In this document: in pieces, positions 34,621-45,133 of the stretch
Position numbering within the stretch: position 1 is the first letter of the stretch
Layout: each line of letters opens with the position of its first letter
From: Zantedeschia hybrid cultivar
Lineage: Eukaryota; Streptophyta; Magnoliopsida; Alismatales; Araceae
Assembly: GCA_030544215.1 (NCBI GenBank)
Contig: JARZZO010000004.1
Coordinates: 16,666,501 to 16,730,500 of the forward strand
Reading direction: 5' to 3'
Length of the DNA stretch: 64,000 bases
Made by a program: the position numbers and the translations under genes
The notes under the pieces: model-generated
Database searches by the model: none
What the model was told of the DNA's origin: nothing
What the model saw: the letters and a program-made list of their open reading frames with translations, nothing else

Positions 34621-35665
34621 TTTTCAACTCCCGAGGCCTTAATGGGATAGGAACATCCGGCACGAGGAGACGTGGCCATCAAGCGCTAGGAGACGTGACC
34701 TTTTGGCCAATTAAATGGCCTTGATTCCAACAAGGGTGTCATTAAAACACATGCAAGCATTTCATAATGAAATTTTTTTATACATATTTACTATTCCAAT
34801 ATAATTTTGCATAGAAAGGTGGGTTCAAAACAAATTGCCTAGAATTTAAAAATCCTATACAAAGAAGGTGGGAGAAACCCACACCAAGGGCAGCCCATGC
34901 CTCCTCTGAAGACTTGCTCGAACGCCTCACCCTGAGCTGGAACCGCGAGGCCCCACTCCTCGGGCTAAACTAAGTAGTCCCACTCGGTGGGAAGCGAGAG
35001 AAGCCTCTCAACATCTTCTTCCTCCTCCTCTACCCCGTCTAATGGAGACCGACTCATCCCATTGGACACCGTTGTCAGTAGGAGCTTGCCCCAGCCTGAG
35101 AGATAACCACTCAAACTTCTCACCCAGCCAAAGTCCCCTTGGGGATGGGAGCCAAATTGGTGAATAGCCCTGGAAAAGTACTGGGGGCACTGCCCATGGA
35201 TAGCCAGAGGGACATCCACCCAAAGAGCTCCAGAAAGGCATGCTCGGAAGGAGAAAGGACAAGGGGGGAGACCATGCAAATAGAAGCAATGGGATAAGAA
35301 GCCCTTGCCTCATACCCACCTTCCAGGCCACCGTTGAAGATGGTCCAACTAGCGAAGGGCCACGTCCCTTCCACGTAAGGATCAAAGAGCGGACCTAACC
35401 TCATCGAGAGCCCCTCGATGTTAGAATGAGTCCGAAGGTCGTACCCAAAAGAAGAACCCATGCGGCTCCTCCGAAAAGCCATGGATGAACCTCTTCCAAA
35501 CCCCCTGCTCCACCTATAAATAAGATGGAGGAAGGCCAAGCGGCACCGGACGAGCGATGATTGTGGTGAATCCATTGCACGTCTTCTTCATCATGACGGA
35601 ATAGAACGTCATACTTCAGCCCCCCAAGTCGAGAACTATCCCGGTCGAGAGCTGAAATGGGGCCC
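34621..35665. other. Spacer between antisense frame and 3' LTR
   Basis: GC-richer sequence belonging to the same gypsy element. Minus-strand frames of up to ~150 codons (34965-35688) overlap each other in several phases; I cannot support any as a gene, though they might be a further part of the antisense frame. Confidence 0.4.
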
Positions 35666-36146
35666 TGTGTATTGCTACAAAGTAACAAAGCCTATTAAGG
35701 AACATGGAGGTAACATGGAGGAGCCTAAATGCGCCTCTGACGGGCAGAAGGGGCCCGACACGCATCCTTACCCGATCCAGCAACGGTTCTTGGTGCGGTC
35801 CGAGGAGAGCCTGTCTTACGGCAAGGATTACATGCCCCACGCGGCAGAGGGAGATCTTAGGACGCCGCAAGGTCTCATCCTTCTTTTCAATACTTAGCCC
35901 ACTTGGCAACTACTACGGATATCTGGCTGCATCACCGCGACTAATAATGACTATAGAACTCCCATAAATATAGGAATAGTAAGGATATTGACTTGAGCGT
36001 CAGAAGAGGAAGCCCTCGGTTACACTAGGGGCCTCTTCTCATAACTTTTTTGGGTCTCACAGGATCTCACTCTCAGTCCAACATGGGCCTGGCCCGCTCT
36101 CTCACCTCCCCTTTTTCCCTTCATCCAGTTCGGACTTGATCTTGCA
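35666..36146 (+). repeat. 3' LTR of the degenerate gypsy element (end uncertain)
   Basis: Begins TGTGTATTGC, preceded by GAAATGGGG, a plausible polypurine remnant. It aligns with the 5' LTR until about 36146 (..GATCTTGCA) and then stops ~20 bp short of the 5' LTR end. The 71-bp unit is present once. Confidence 0.8.
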
Positions 36147-36234
36147 TAGTGCGTGGAGTGGATGGGGATGGGGGTTTTGATCTCGACCATTAGCGGGGGC
36201 TTCCACAGTGAACTCTGAAGGTGGGGCTGGGAGG

Positions 36235-36374
36235 ATGTCGCTGCTGGCGAAATACCTTCGGGATCCAACAGTGTGTGGATCTTCCCGCGGGGGTTTTGTT
36301 CAGAGCTCAGGAGCTCGCTCGGGTAATGGCGGATTCAACTTGAAAATGAGCGCTTTTGGTGGACACCCTTTCAA
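36235..36374 (+). pseudogene. Possible first exon of an unidentified host gene
   Basis: ATG 36235 opens ~47 codons starting MSLLAKYLRDP, Ser/Gly-rich and positively charged, ending at CAA|GTATGT (36374/36375), which fits a plant splice donor. The sequence after it is T-rich and intron-like. The basic Ser/Leu N-terminus would suit an organelle transit peptide. I do not recognise the product and find no second exon in the window, so it may be a fragment. Confidence 0.3.
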
Positions 36375-37432
36375 GTATGTTCCGTAGAGACCTTTGAGTT
36401 CAGATTGTGTTTCTTTTTCGTTTGATGGGGATGGGTTTAACTTTTGTTTTTGTGTTTGTGTTCTTGGTGATCTAAATGGGTTATGGATGTGGTCGGTGGA
36501 GGCTAGGTCTTCATGATGTTGTTCCACTGCTGGGGAAATATTTTTGAAGAATGCTTGCATTCTTAAGGAATTTCGGGGAATTCTGCTTTTTAGATCTTCA
36601 TTAGAACTTGAAATCAGCAACCCCACTCCATGGTCGGCAAGAGGACGGGTGGATATTCATTGCAAAAATGATACTTTGTTACAATTTCTCTTGTCATTGC
36701 ACGTAGGCGGCATTACAATAGTTAAATAATTCTTTTTATTTTTTTAAAATTTTTTCACTGAGATGCCATAAACGTTTGTACAGACTGATCATTGATTAGA
36801 TGTCTCTAAAAAATCTGAAAATTTAAAAATCAGGCTCCATTGAACTGTTCATAAGTAATATGATTTGGTTAAAGGGACTGGAGCGTAAGAGCAATGTCAT
36901 TTTGATATTCTATTATTATTAAAGCGATATATATATATATTACGTCATATGATTAGAAGTTGAATAGTAAGTATTTTGTGTGTATGGATGGTTAATATGA
37001 AATGAACCTAATATATTTACATAGAATAACAAAACATGAGTTAGAGAGAATACGTTACGTAAGAGTATTTACAACAATGAGTTTAGAAAAGAAATGTGCT
37101 TATCACAAATAGGGCGTTTAGGATTTTCGGCAAGTAAAACGTTTAGGAATATCACACATGCAGGAACCTCCTACGTTATATGTGCATATTTGCAACCTCT
37201 TCAACTATGTTTCTATCTTAAAATAAAATCTTTACATTAATTTGTGTGAGAGATTTTACTTTTATAGTTGTATTTTAGGAGAGAAGTAAAATTCTTTAGA
37301 GGATATTTGTTAAAAGAATACAGACTTTATGATAATTAATTCCATTTCCAATTCCCTAAATAACGTGCAAATTAATAGAGCTGTAAAGCAGGCAAGACGA
37401 AGGGAAGTGAAGTAATTAGGATCGTCACTTAC
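36375..37432. other. T-rich intron-like or intergenic DNA
   Basis: No gene seen. Around 36770-36870 a block (AATCAGGCTCCATTGAACTGTTCA) resembles the MITE family at 59849-60112. Confidence 0.4.
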
Positions 37433-37750
37433 CTGACATTTCCTCTTAATGCCCTTGCCCGCAAGGTTAGTCGCGTCATTAATCTGCTCTTCCTCAGCGC
37501 GGACCAGCTCGTCCAGCCACAGCTTGACGGTCTTCTCCCTTATCTCCCTCTCCTCCGCGTCCACGAGAAGGGCTCGGATCCACTTGATTACCCGGCAGAG
37601 CTTCTCCAGTTCCTCCCTGATCTGGGAGAAGCTTGATGGGGCCGATGTTGGAGAAGAAGCAGCCGTGGGCAACCTGTTTGATATATTCCACTTTGCGGCG
37701 AACGCTGCTACCAGAGAAGCTACTCTCTCAATGTTTGTCGTGGTCGCCAT
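37433..37750 (-). pseudogene. Coiled-coil first exon of a CC-NBS-LRR resistance gene, truncated
   Basis: Intracellular immune receptors of this class carry an N-terminal coiled coil (Rx_N). From ATG (37750) the frame reads MATTTNIERVASLVAAF and later the typical ALLVDAEEREIREKTVKLWLDEL block. After that the usual helix is replaced by a shifted-looking RAEEEQINDATN run. The exon ends at CAG|GTAAGT (37433), a perfect donor. No NB-ARC domain follows on this strand, so the gene is truncated. The LRR remnant upstream on the same strand belongs to another gene copy. Confidence 0.7.
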
Positions 37751-38045
37751 GGTTGCTCAGGTGGTCAAGGGGATGCCTTCAAATGGAGGAGTGCAGAGGA
37801 GAAGAGGGGGAGGATAAGCCCAGAATTTAATGTTTCTTATAAATTCTTAAAATCTTTATATTCTTTATTAATTGTTAAAATTATTTAAGACATTCTTAAA
37901 ACCCCTTAACCGTCTTAAAAAGTCTATCAAGAGGGACTTCTTAAGGATGATTCAGAGATTGTGAAGATTTTTAACTAATTATGAAACTTATAATAATTTA
38001 TAAGTATTAGAAGATTATAAATATTAAAAGGCAAAAAAAATCAGT

Positions 38046-38620
38046 TTAATAATATTCAACGAAGAACAGGTCAATGCCGCGTTTGCGGACTTTTGTCCAC
38101 TGGGCATGGCTTTCTGATGACCTCATCAGCTTCATCTTGTAGTGTTTGTTGTTGTTGTTGTAAATCTCCCGACACGCCCACCAGAGTAGAATTAATAATG
38201 CCTCTCTCATGATCATCATCATAAACATCCAGCACGGCGAGTTCTTTGCAATTGGTAATATAGAGTGTTCTCAAGGCAGTCAGGTGGCGCAGCTTGACAT
38301 ACCTCAACTTGTTGCAATTTTCGATCCTCAGTTCACGAAGACGTGGGAATTTGCCCTCATCCTCTGTTCCAATCAACAATAATTCTTCCAAGTCCGGTAC
38401 GCCGTGTACCTTTAGATATTTGAGCGAAGGAAGCTGCCCGATGCTATCTAAAGAGAAGGAAGGACATGCCACACTGCATTCCTGTTTTCCAATCTAAAGA
38501 TCAGACAGTAGAAGGCACCAAACTTAAGTTTGGAACTCTCGAGAACAGAACTTAGGTTCTGCAGTTCCAGTCTCCCCGTCTTTTTGTTATTATCATCAAA
38601 AGCATCCTTGTTCTTCGTCA
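38046..38620 (-). pseudogene. LRR remnant of an NBS-LRR gene
   Basis: Minus-strand frame with leucine-rich repeats: LDSIGQLPSLKYLKVHGVPDLEEL, FPRLRELRIENCNKL, LTALRTLYITNCKELAVLDV, then a hydrophilic Gln-rich tail ending at a stop near 38071. Upstream (38620-38500) a GRLELQNLSSVLES block fits an earlier repeat, but stops intervene. NB-ARC is absent. It is the C-terminal end of a receptor gene lying just upstream of the CC exon of another. Confidence 0.7.
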
Positions 38621-38899
38621 CTCTAACTGCTTTTATATTTCCAATTAAAATAATTTGTCCCTTTTCTTAGAGTGATCGCGTACAATTGGATAGACATTGG
38701 AACTTCCATAATGTACAACTGTTCTCAATGGCATGGCTTTCCTTTCGGCACTACAATGTTCTGGTTGCAACTCATGCCACAGGAGTAGTTAAACCTTGGT
38801 TGCAGTAATTCTGCAAGTTGGACTTACAGATTTCAACCACTCAGCAAACAGAGATGCATCATTGTTGTTGACTAGTGTTTCAAGAAATCTCATACTCAC

Positions 38900-41299
38900 C
38901 CATGATGATTTGGATTTGATGCTTTTGGAAGCCTTGGAAACTTGAACTTTAGCATCGGCAGTTGTTGTGGCAGCAGCATCAATTCTTGTGTCAATGTCAT
39001 CTGATAAGTTAAAAACTTTAAAATTCTAGTAGCATTTGTCTGAAGATAAGTAGCCACAAAACAGGCTTGAACTTTCAATAGAAGTTTTGTCGGAGTCCTA
39101 CCTATCATTACACCTTGCTCATGAATTAGGACAGCAAGGTCCCGAAACATTTCATTGACTTGTCCAATTTGATACTCTATTTCGTTAATTCCCTTCTCCC
39201 TTTCTTCTATTATTGCTTCGCTAAATGCTATTTCATTCTCCAGCAGAAATATCCCTTGTCTGAATTTTATTTGAGAAAAATTGAGCCAGATATAGCAGAC
39301 TGATTCAGATTCTTGGTTAAAATAAGCAAATTTCACAACTCTGGCAACACAATAATTGACTAACTCGATTAGAATGGTTAAGGGATACAAGTATCAAATC
39401 CACCGGATAAAGAGATAATCCCAGATAAGTTCACCTAAATTCACTAATAAAGTATCCAAGGGCTAGGTCCTGTTATGAGGGCAGAGTACCCATGGAGGGT
39501 AAAGTTCAAATAGGATAAGTGTTTATAAAGTTGAATCCACGTTCTGGAAATAAGTGACAACAGTGGATCAAGATATGCACAATCAACAACAAAGCATTCC
39601 CAAAGTTTAAGTTTATACACTCACATGCCATAACTTGTCATCCATTATAGAGAATAAGCAGTATAATGAGACATGGAAAATCATAAAGCAGCCTTGAAAA
39701 TTGTTGTGTGGTTTAGCTGCTTAAGATATTCTTCTCCATGGAGATAAACTGCAAATTAAGGCTTAGCACTTGGATCTTTTGTCAGGCTAATCAAGTCAGA
39801 ACCACATTGACATTTCTCTTTAACGATGACAAAAGGATCTTGTAAGGTAGCTCAAAGAAATCAAACTGGGAAGTAGATTGTGGATCATATAGAATGATAG
39901 CTATAAACACAGAGTGGTGTGCCATCAAGCTGCCAGCAAATCAGCTTCTTTGTTTCCCTTAACTTAGATCAAATTACCTCATGCTCACAGCTAGCAGGGT
40001 TTGCGAAGATACGGATTTGAGAGATGGGTGATGACAGAACACTTTTTGAACTAAATCTGGGGTAGCTTAACAAACTAATGGAGCTTGGAAGCTGGGAGTC
40101 AACTTTAGACCACTTCGCTGGCTGGTACTCGGTAGATGTACCTCTTAGTATCCCATGTGCCCTTTGTTTCCCACCTAGCAGGGCTGTGGTCAGATGCAAC
40201 GATAGTCAACTAGCATACTGGTTGGGTTTTTGGGAAATTATGTTCACAGTGAGATATTTAGCTCACACTTGAACTCATTGAAGAGTATAAGTCAGAGGGA
40301 AATAGTGATTATCCATAAAGCAATTTATGTTAATGACCTGCACCATAATCCCAGAAGAGAGAAGGTAAGAATCCAGAAGAGAAAGAGTGCTTTATTTGCA
40401 TTTTTTTTCCTTCCAAGATCGATGTCATCCAATAGAACCTAGAAAAAAAATGACTAAATATGATGTGCATGTACATGCCAAAGCAAGATAATGATAGTTT
40501 CATTAACACAAACACATGTCTACATATGAATGTGCGTGTGTATATATAATCACTAATATGCAAAAATCAAATTCCACGAACATGAGTTTCATAGTATTCA
40601 TCCATGGAAACCAAATGATCAGGATAGGAAAAGGAATCCAATGTACCATTGGAGAATGCAAACAACCATAAACTACATCTTTAAAAAACTGTCCGAGTTT
40701 TCAACACAAAGGAAAAACACAATTGTTTTCTTCTAACTGGCATTGAACTTGGACAATGATAGTTGTGCATAAACCATACAACAGGATCAGCCAATTCCAA
40801 TCTGATTCAGCTGATTCAGATCAAGATCGGCCAATGATGATCCCATTTCAAGTGGCAAATCTGATCCCTACTATAATTGAAACAAAGGGTAAAGGGAATA
40901 GAGATAGACTTGAATCAGCTAGAATTAGTCCAAAATTGGCCGTTCCTGCACTGATTTTAAGCTGATTCCAATTTCAATTGCGATTCTGATCTGGATCGTA
41001 TTAAACCCTGCAGATTCTAAGAACCGATGTAATTCTGCAATCCTTGCATCTGAGGCTATTTTCTCTCAGGTTGGGCTTGGAACTGAACACGGTTGTCCAA
41101 ATACTAAAGTGGAACCAAATAAAACTGTGAGAATATTGAAAACTCATAAAATGTGATCATCCATGGTTTTGATTCTAGAATATGCAAATCCTACATAAAA
41201 TGCTAATGTAGGTTCATATTCAAAACAGATTGTGAGAATGCTGAAACCTCTTAGCAAGTGGCCATTGATGGCTCTTGACAGATCACAAGCATATGATGG

Positions 41300-41341
<42 letters not shown>

Positions 41342-41931
41342 GTGCATGTACACATGCACAAAACATGCACATTTACACACATAATGGGCAGAGTCAGCAT
41401 TCTAACATGCTGCCTTCTCTTGTATCGCCTAATCAAGGATGCAATAAGATCAAGCATACCTCTCTGTTCTCACACACCCATTAGACTGTGACTCTGAAAT
41501 TTTGAGTAGGAAAAGGTCATTGCAAGAGTTGGACATTCATAACAAGCAGATTGATAGAAAATCTGTTAAGCTCCATGAATCTTTTGAACACTCACTGCAT
41601 TATGTGTAAAGACCCCTTACCTCTTCTGCTCTCTCATAAGTCTTTCACGCTCTTGATTCTTGTCAGGAGGAGCTGCATCCTCATCTACAACAGAGCTGAC
41701 AAAGGAAAGCCAAAGCCACAGGAAATAGCATTCACAAATATTGCCAAACGATAATAAACTTGCACGGACAGGGGAAGTGAGGAAGTGAGACCTTGTCTGC
41801 TGATGACATGGGGATGGAGCAGGGACATATGCCACCTCACGCTCTGCCGCAAGCCTCTGTGCCTTCTGGAAGTCGAGCAGGACTGCCTGGAATTCCCTTG
41901 CGAGTTTTGAGTCCTCTACTCTCTTGCTCAG
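38900..41931 (-). CDS. Qa-SNARE syntaxin (SYP2-like), four internal exons, partial
   Basis: Syntaxins drive fusion of vesicles with vacuolar or pre-vacuolar membranes through a Qa-SNARE helix. Four exons join in phase: 41931-41792, 41695-41621, 39259-39102 and 39000-38900 (158 codons), each with AG acceptor and GT donor. Exon 1 reads KLAREFQAVLLDFQKAQRLA, the conserved linker before the SNARE; exon 3 holds the SNARE helix (NEIAFSEAIIEEREKGINEI..) and EQG with the zero-layer Gln; exon 4 gives the end of the helix. The C-terminal membrane anchor and the N-terminal Habc exons are not found. Downstream lies LRR debris; upstream is a copia LTR. The ~2.36 kb intron (39260-41620) contains repeats. 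It may be a gene broken by insertions or a partial copy. Confidence 0.75.
40782..41046. mobile_element. hAT-type MITE remnant
   Basis: Rich in the AATCGGCCGATTC-like subterminal words seen at the ends of the hAT element at 47410-52394. The right end ..CTGCAATCCTTG matches its terminal inverted repeat; the left end is not matched and no 8-bp duplication is seen. Confidence 0.5.
41301..41339. repeat. (CT)n microsatellite
   Basis: About 19 CT units. Confidence 0.9.
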
Positions 41932-42013
41932 CTGGTATTTTACACCAAGAACTACTCTTTTGGTGGGTTTGTCTTCTTATGGGCAATTTATCAAACAGAA
42001 ATGCCTAGGCATA

Positions 42014-42517
42014 TGTTAACCAACGCATGGTTCTTACCATGCATATGCCCACGTGGGGCCAAGAGTTGGTTATAGGAGATGAGGGGGAGTGGTTGTGGGA
42101 AGTTACCCACACATGTGATGCACCCCTTGGATATAACCATTCCCCACTTTATTTGAAAGTGTAGAGGAGAGAGATATAAAATAGGGAGAATGGCATTACG
42201 TGATAGAATGCTCAGCATTCTCAAGAGAACACTCACATTTGGGCAGCCATCTTTCTCACTCTAGAGTCTTCTTCTTTCTACACATTCTATCTCCCTCTCT
42301 AAAGGTTGTTCTCCAAGAGGCTATCACCAAGGGCCTAGGATTTGCAGTGTGGATTTTGGAGAGAAGCTCGTCACGTGGTTCTCCTTCTCGTCCTCACGGA
42401 GTCGTCACCATCCATCTACGAACGTCGCCGTTAAGGTACGTTTTCCGTTACGATCCATCTCCGTGCATGCTTCCGCTTGTTCATTTGATGCATGGAGATA
42501 TTTGTGTTTTATCTACA
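42014..42517 (+). repeat. Copia-type LTR with adjacent primer site
   Basis: Starts TGTTAACC and ends ATCTACA, with a TATAAAA at 42175-42181 and a pyrimidine-rich leader. It is followed after one base by the standard tRNA-Met primer site. Its partner LTR is not found in the window, so the element is incomplete or a large derivative. Confidence 0.75.
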
Positions 42518-42518
42518 T

Positions 42519-42530
42519 TGGTATCAGAGC
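42519..42530 (+). other. tRNA-Met primer-binding site
   Basis: TGGTATCAGAGC, an exact match to the classical plant copia/gypsy primer site, two bases after the LTR end. Confidence 0.9.
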
Positions 42531-42545
42531 CAGGTTTACGGAACC

Positions 42546-42960
42546 ATGGCAGCGTGGTCTTCGATCAAAAAGAACCGTTCCGATGTTGCGGCCTCATCGA
42601 GCCGAATGGCTCCCATGGTGGTAATCAGTGACGAGGAATCGGAGCGGGTTCCCGATGAACTGACCGACTATTCCGAGGAGAAATCCGGCGACGACCGCGT
42701 CCCATCTTCTCCTCCAAGGAGACTCAGAGCGTCGGAGTACTTAGCCTACCTCAGAGGGTTTTGCGGCGTGCATTCTGGACGCGACCAACCATCCGAGATA
42801 GTTCATGACGGCAGCCACGACAAGGATGAAGACGGCGCCTGTAACGGCGGCCATGCAAACGGCGACGCGGACGACGAGGGAAACCCGCCGCGACGGTCGA
42901 CGTCCCTGCGAGGAGAAGGACCCAAGCCGACGAACGCAGCGGCGGCCACGCCGGCGGGCG
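42546..42960 (+). pseudogene. N-terminal part of an unknown ORF behind the copia LTR
   Basis: ATG 42546 lies 15 bases after the primer site, where gag would begin. About 138 codons, GC-rich, with an acidic Ser/Glu/Asp segment (VVISDEESERVPDELTDYSEE), a basic PPRRLRASEYLAYLRGF block and a His/Gly/Asp-rich stretch, ending in NAAAATPAG. I recognise no gag or other domain. A solo LTR begins at 42961 in mid-codon. The frame resumes in phase after it at 44514. It could be a fast-evolving gag head or captured host sequence. Confidence 0.5.
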
Positions 42961-44508
42961 TGTTGGGTTTTCTCGGTTTTTCTGGATCGCTCACGCAGCG
43001 GAAAACAAAATTATTTACAGCGATCCGTTCCCGTTTCGGAATCTAAAATACGATAATCGGATTATCGAAGTTCTCACCGTGTGCAGATTCGAATCCGCAG
43101 CCGTTTGGTTCCGTCGGTGCGACACCGCAAGCCGCGCAAGCGCCCGGCCTCTAGCGAAGTCCACGCGATCCTCCCCGCGATGGATATCCTCGAGTTCCTC
43201 GTTCTTCGCTGCCCGCGAAGCCTCCGCTGGTCGCCGCAATGATCACCGCAGCGCGCGGACGATTTCCCGTCGAACGGGATTCGGAGAAGCGGCGGAGCAG
43301 ATCTGGATCTGCCTGGGCGTCAGAGAAAGACAGAAACTGAGGAGGGGCGGCTATGGTTAGTAGCAGCTTGGCCTGCTCAGCCCGTTCGCTATGTTTTATA
43401 CTAACCGCGCGGTTTTTCATAAAAACCCTCGATTTGTATAAAACCCACTTATTTATCCATCGCCTTGAGAATCATTTGCGTGTGACCCTCTAGGCCCAAG
43501 TACCAGTCCAGTTAATGGTCCAACAAGCCCAGTGACTCCTCACTGGCTTTATTAATTAATTAATAACCCTTTATTAATCAATTAATCAATCGAATTGATG
43601 TCGCACATCGAATTCGACCGGGCCTCCGATTACGTTGGGTGCCAAGCAACACCGCGTGAACCCGGAAGGTATTTGGGGTTAAGTAACCCACTCTTGGAAC
43701 CTTTCCGCCGACAGTTACCGCGTGGATATAATCCTTCATTCGTACAATGCTCTCGAGTCAACTCAGGGCATGGCGAGCTGTCAAACCCTAACCGGTCGAC
43801 TCACTTGGATTGGATTCCGCTGATGAATATCGAAAAACTCTTTTTCCGTTATTATCGTCCGCCCTGGCCAGGGACTTCCGCGCATCCTTCCTAGAGCATT
43901 CTCTCTCTAAGTACCGAGAGCGAATGATTCCTTATTGACACACAATTCCCTTCGACGGTATTCCGCTGCACCCAATCCTTGGCGTATTAGAATCCCGTGG
44001 CTAGAGATTCGTAGACCAAGGTCAAAGTACAGAAGTCCACCGCCAAGGTGTCCTTGATGTCTCAGGTCCGAGGACCATCCACGCAACTGCGACAATAGAA
44101 TCATGCTGGTTGACAGTGAGGTACAATACCATCCAGCGATTCAGTCGGATCAGTTCAGTGAACTCATTCTCCAATGAGCACCTACAGATTCGCCTTAGTG
44201 TCTCCACACAAGTGACTTATGAGACCAGTCACCCTCATCATATGAGCAGGAGTAATCTGTACTAGTCTAACCGGATATCCGATGTCCTCGGATATCCTCC
44301 GACTATGAACGATTAAGAATATGTGTGTTTAAGTGATCAGTCTCATTAGTATGATCTCATCATAATATGATCACCATAGCACATATTCACGGACTTCATT
44401 ATGAAACGATAATTAACGCGATTTACACATAATGAATATTATGCCATTTTATTAATAATGAACGAGATTCACATTGTTAGATTGGCTTGTAGGCCACCTA
44501 AACTAACA
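42961..44508 (-). mobile_element. Solo copia-type LTR, 1548 bp, TSD GGGCG
   Basis: Begins TGTTGGGTTTTC and ends CTAAACTAACA, flanked by the perfect 5-bp duplication GGGCG (42956-42960 and 44509-44513). On the minus strand a TATAAAAC (about 43400) and the terminal ..TTTTCCGCTGCG..CCAACA resemble plant copia LTRs, giving the strand. No internal region is present, so it arose by recombination between two LTRs. Confidence 0.9.
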
Positions 44509-44800
44509 GGGCGTACCGCTCGGGCCCAGCGCGGACGTGGCGCTCGCGCCCAGCGCGGGCGGAGCGGCCACGCCCGCGGGCGTGGCGCTCGCGTCCCGTG
44601 CGGGCGGAGCGGCCACGCCCCCCGCGGGCGTGGCGCTCGCGCCCCGCGCGGGCGGAGCGGCCACGCCCGCAGGCGTGGCGCTCGCGCCCAGCGCGGGCGG
44701 TGCGGCCACGCCCGCGGGCGTGGCGTTCACGCCCCGCGTGGGCGGAGCCCCCACGTCGCGCGCGGGCGTGGGGCTCACGTCCCGCGTGGACGTGCCGCCC
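44509..44800. repeat. GC-rich 45-bp minisatellite
   Basis: About six units of GCGGGCGGAGCGGCCACGCC plus GCGGGCGTGGCGCTCGCGCC, decaying rightward. All six frames stay open because of the composition. On the plus strand in phase 2 each unit encodes GGAATPAGVALAPSA. Confidence 0.9.
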
Positions 44801-45133
44801 ACGTCCTGCATGAGCGGCCTGCCCATGCATGCGGGCGTGGTGCCCTCCCCGCACACAGGTGAGGCGTTCTCGCCCCTGCGCAGGGGGGCTCCCACGCCCA
44901 TGCATGGGGCTGCCGTACCAGCCGCGCATGGTCCAGCGGGCGTGTCCTTGGCGAGGACGGGTCGAGCCCAACGATGTCGGCACTGGGAGGCCCGCAGACG
45001 TCACCGCGGCGGACCATTTGGTGGCACGTGGCCTCACATGGGTCGCCGTGAACCTCACGATGCACCGTATTGGGCTGGACCGGAATGGGCCGATTGGTTG
45101 TTCGAATGGACCCGTTTCAAATTCTCCGTATGA
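44514..45133 (+). pseudogene. C-terminal part of the unknown repeat ORF
   Basis: Continues, after removal of the solo LTR and one TSD copy, in the frame of 42546-42960. It encodes ~15-residue Ala/Gly/Pro repeats, then a Met/His/Arg-rich non-repeated tail with PYWAGPEWADWLFEW and ends at TGA 45133. The motif ATPAG ends the left half and recurs in every repeat of the right half, which supports the join. No domain is recognised. Whether it was ever translated is unknown. Confidence 0.45.

Larger units (their letters stand above)
26674..36146 (+). mobile_element. Old degenerate Ty3/gypsy element with antisense 3' frame
   Basis: Two LTRs (26674-27270 and 35666-36146) flank remnants of gag, protease, RT, RNase H and integrase in standard gypsy order. 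LTRs are only about 83% identical over a 90-bp stretch compared by eye, and every gene carries stops and shifts, so the copy is old. The primer site is of the TTGGCGCCGTCTGTGGG class used by Tat-type elements. No target duplication is found, and the 3' LTR seems to lack its last part. Confidence 0.85.
39260..41620 (-). other. Large intron of the syntaxin gene
   Basis: No coding sequence. It holds a GATC/GATTCGG-rich hAT-type MITE remnant (40782-41046) and a CT microsatellite (41301-41339). Confidence 0.6.

Noticed and set aside
34965..35688. Several minus-strand frames before the 3' LTR of the gypsy relic
   Set aside because: They overlap each other in different phases and no domain order emerges; kept only as an unassigned spacer.
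42519..42530. tRNA-like motif
   Set aside because: It is only the primer-binding site complementary to a tRNA end, not a tRNA gene; no tRNA or rRNA gene was found anywhere in the window.
42961..44508. GC-rich frames within the solo LTR
   Set aside because: They lie inside a well-bounded LTR and have no conserved domain.
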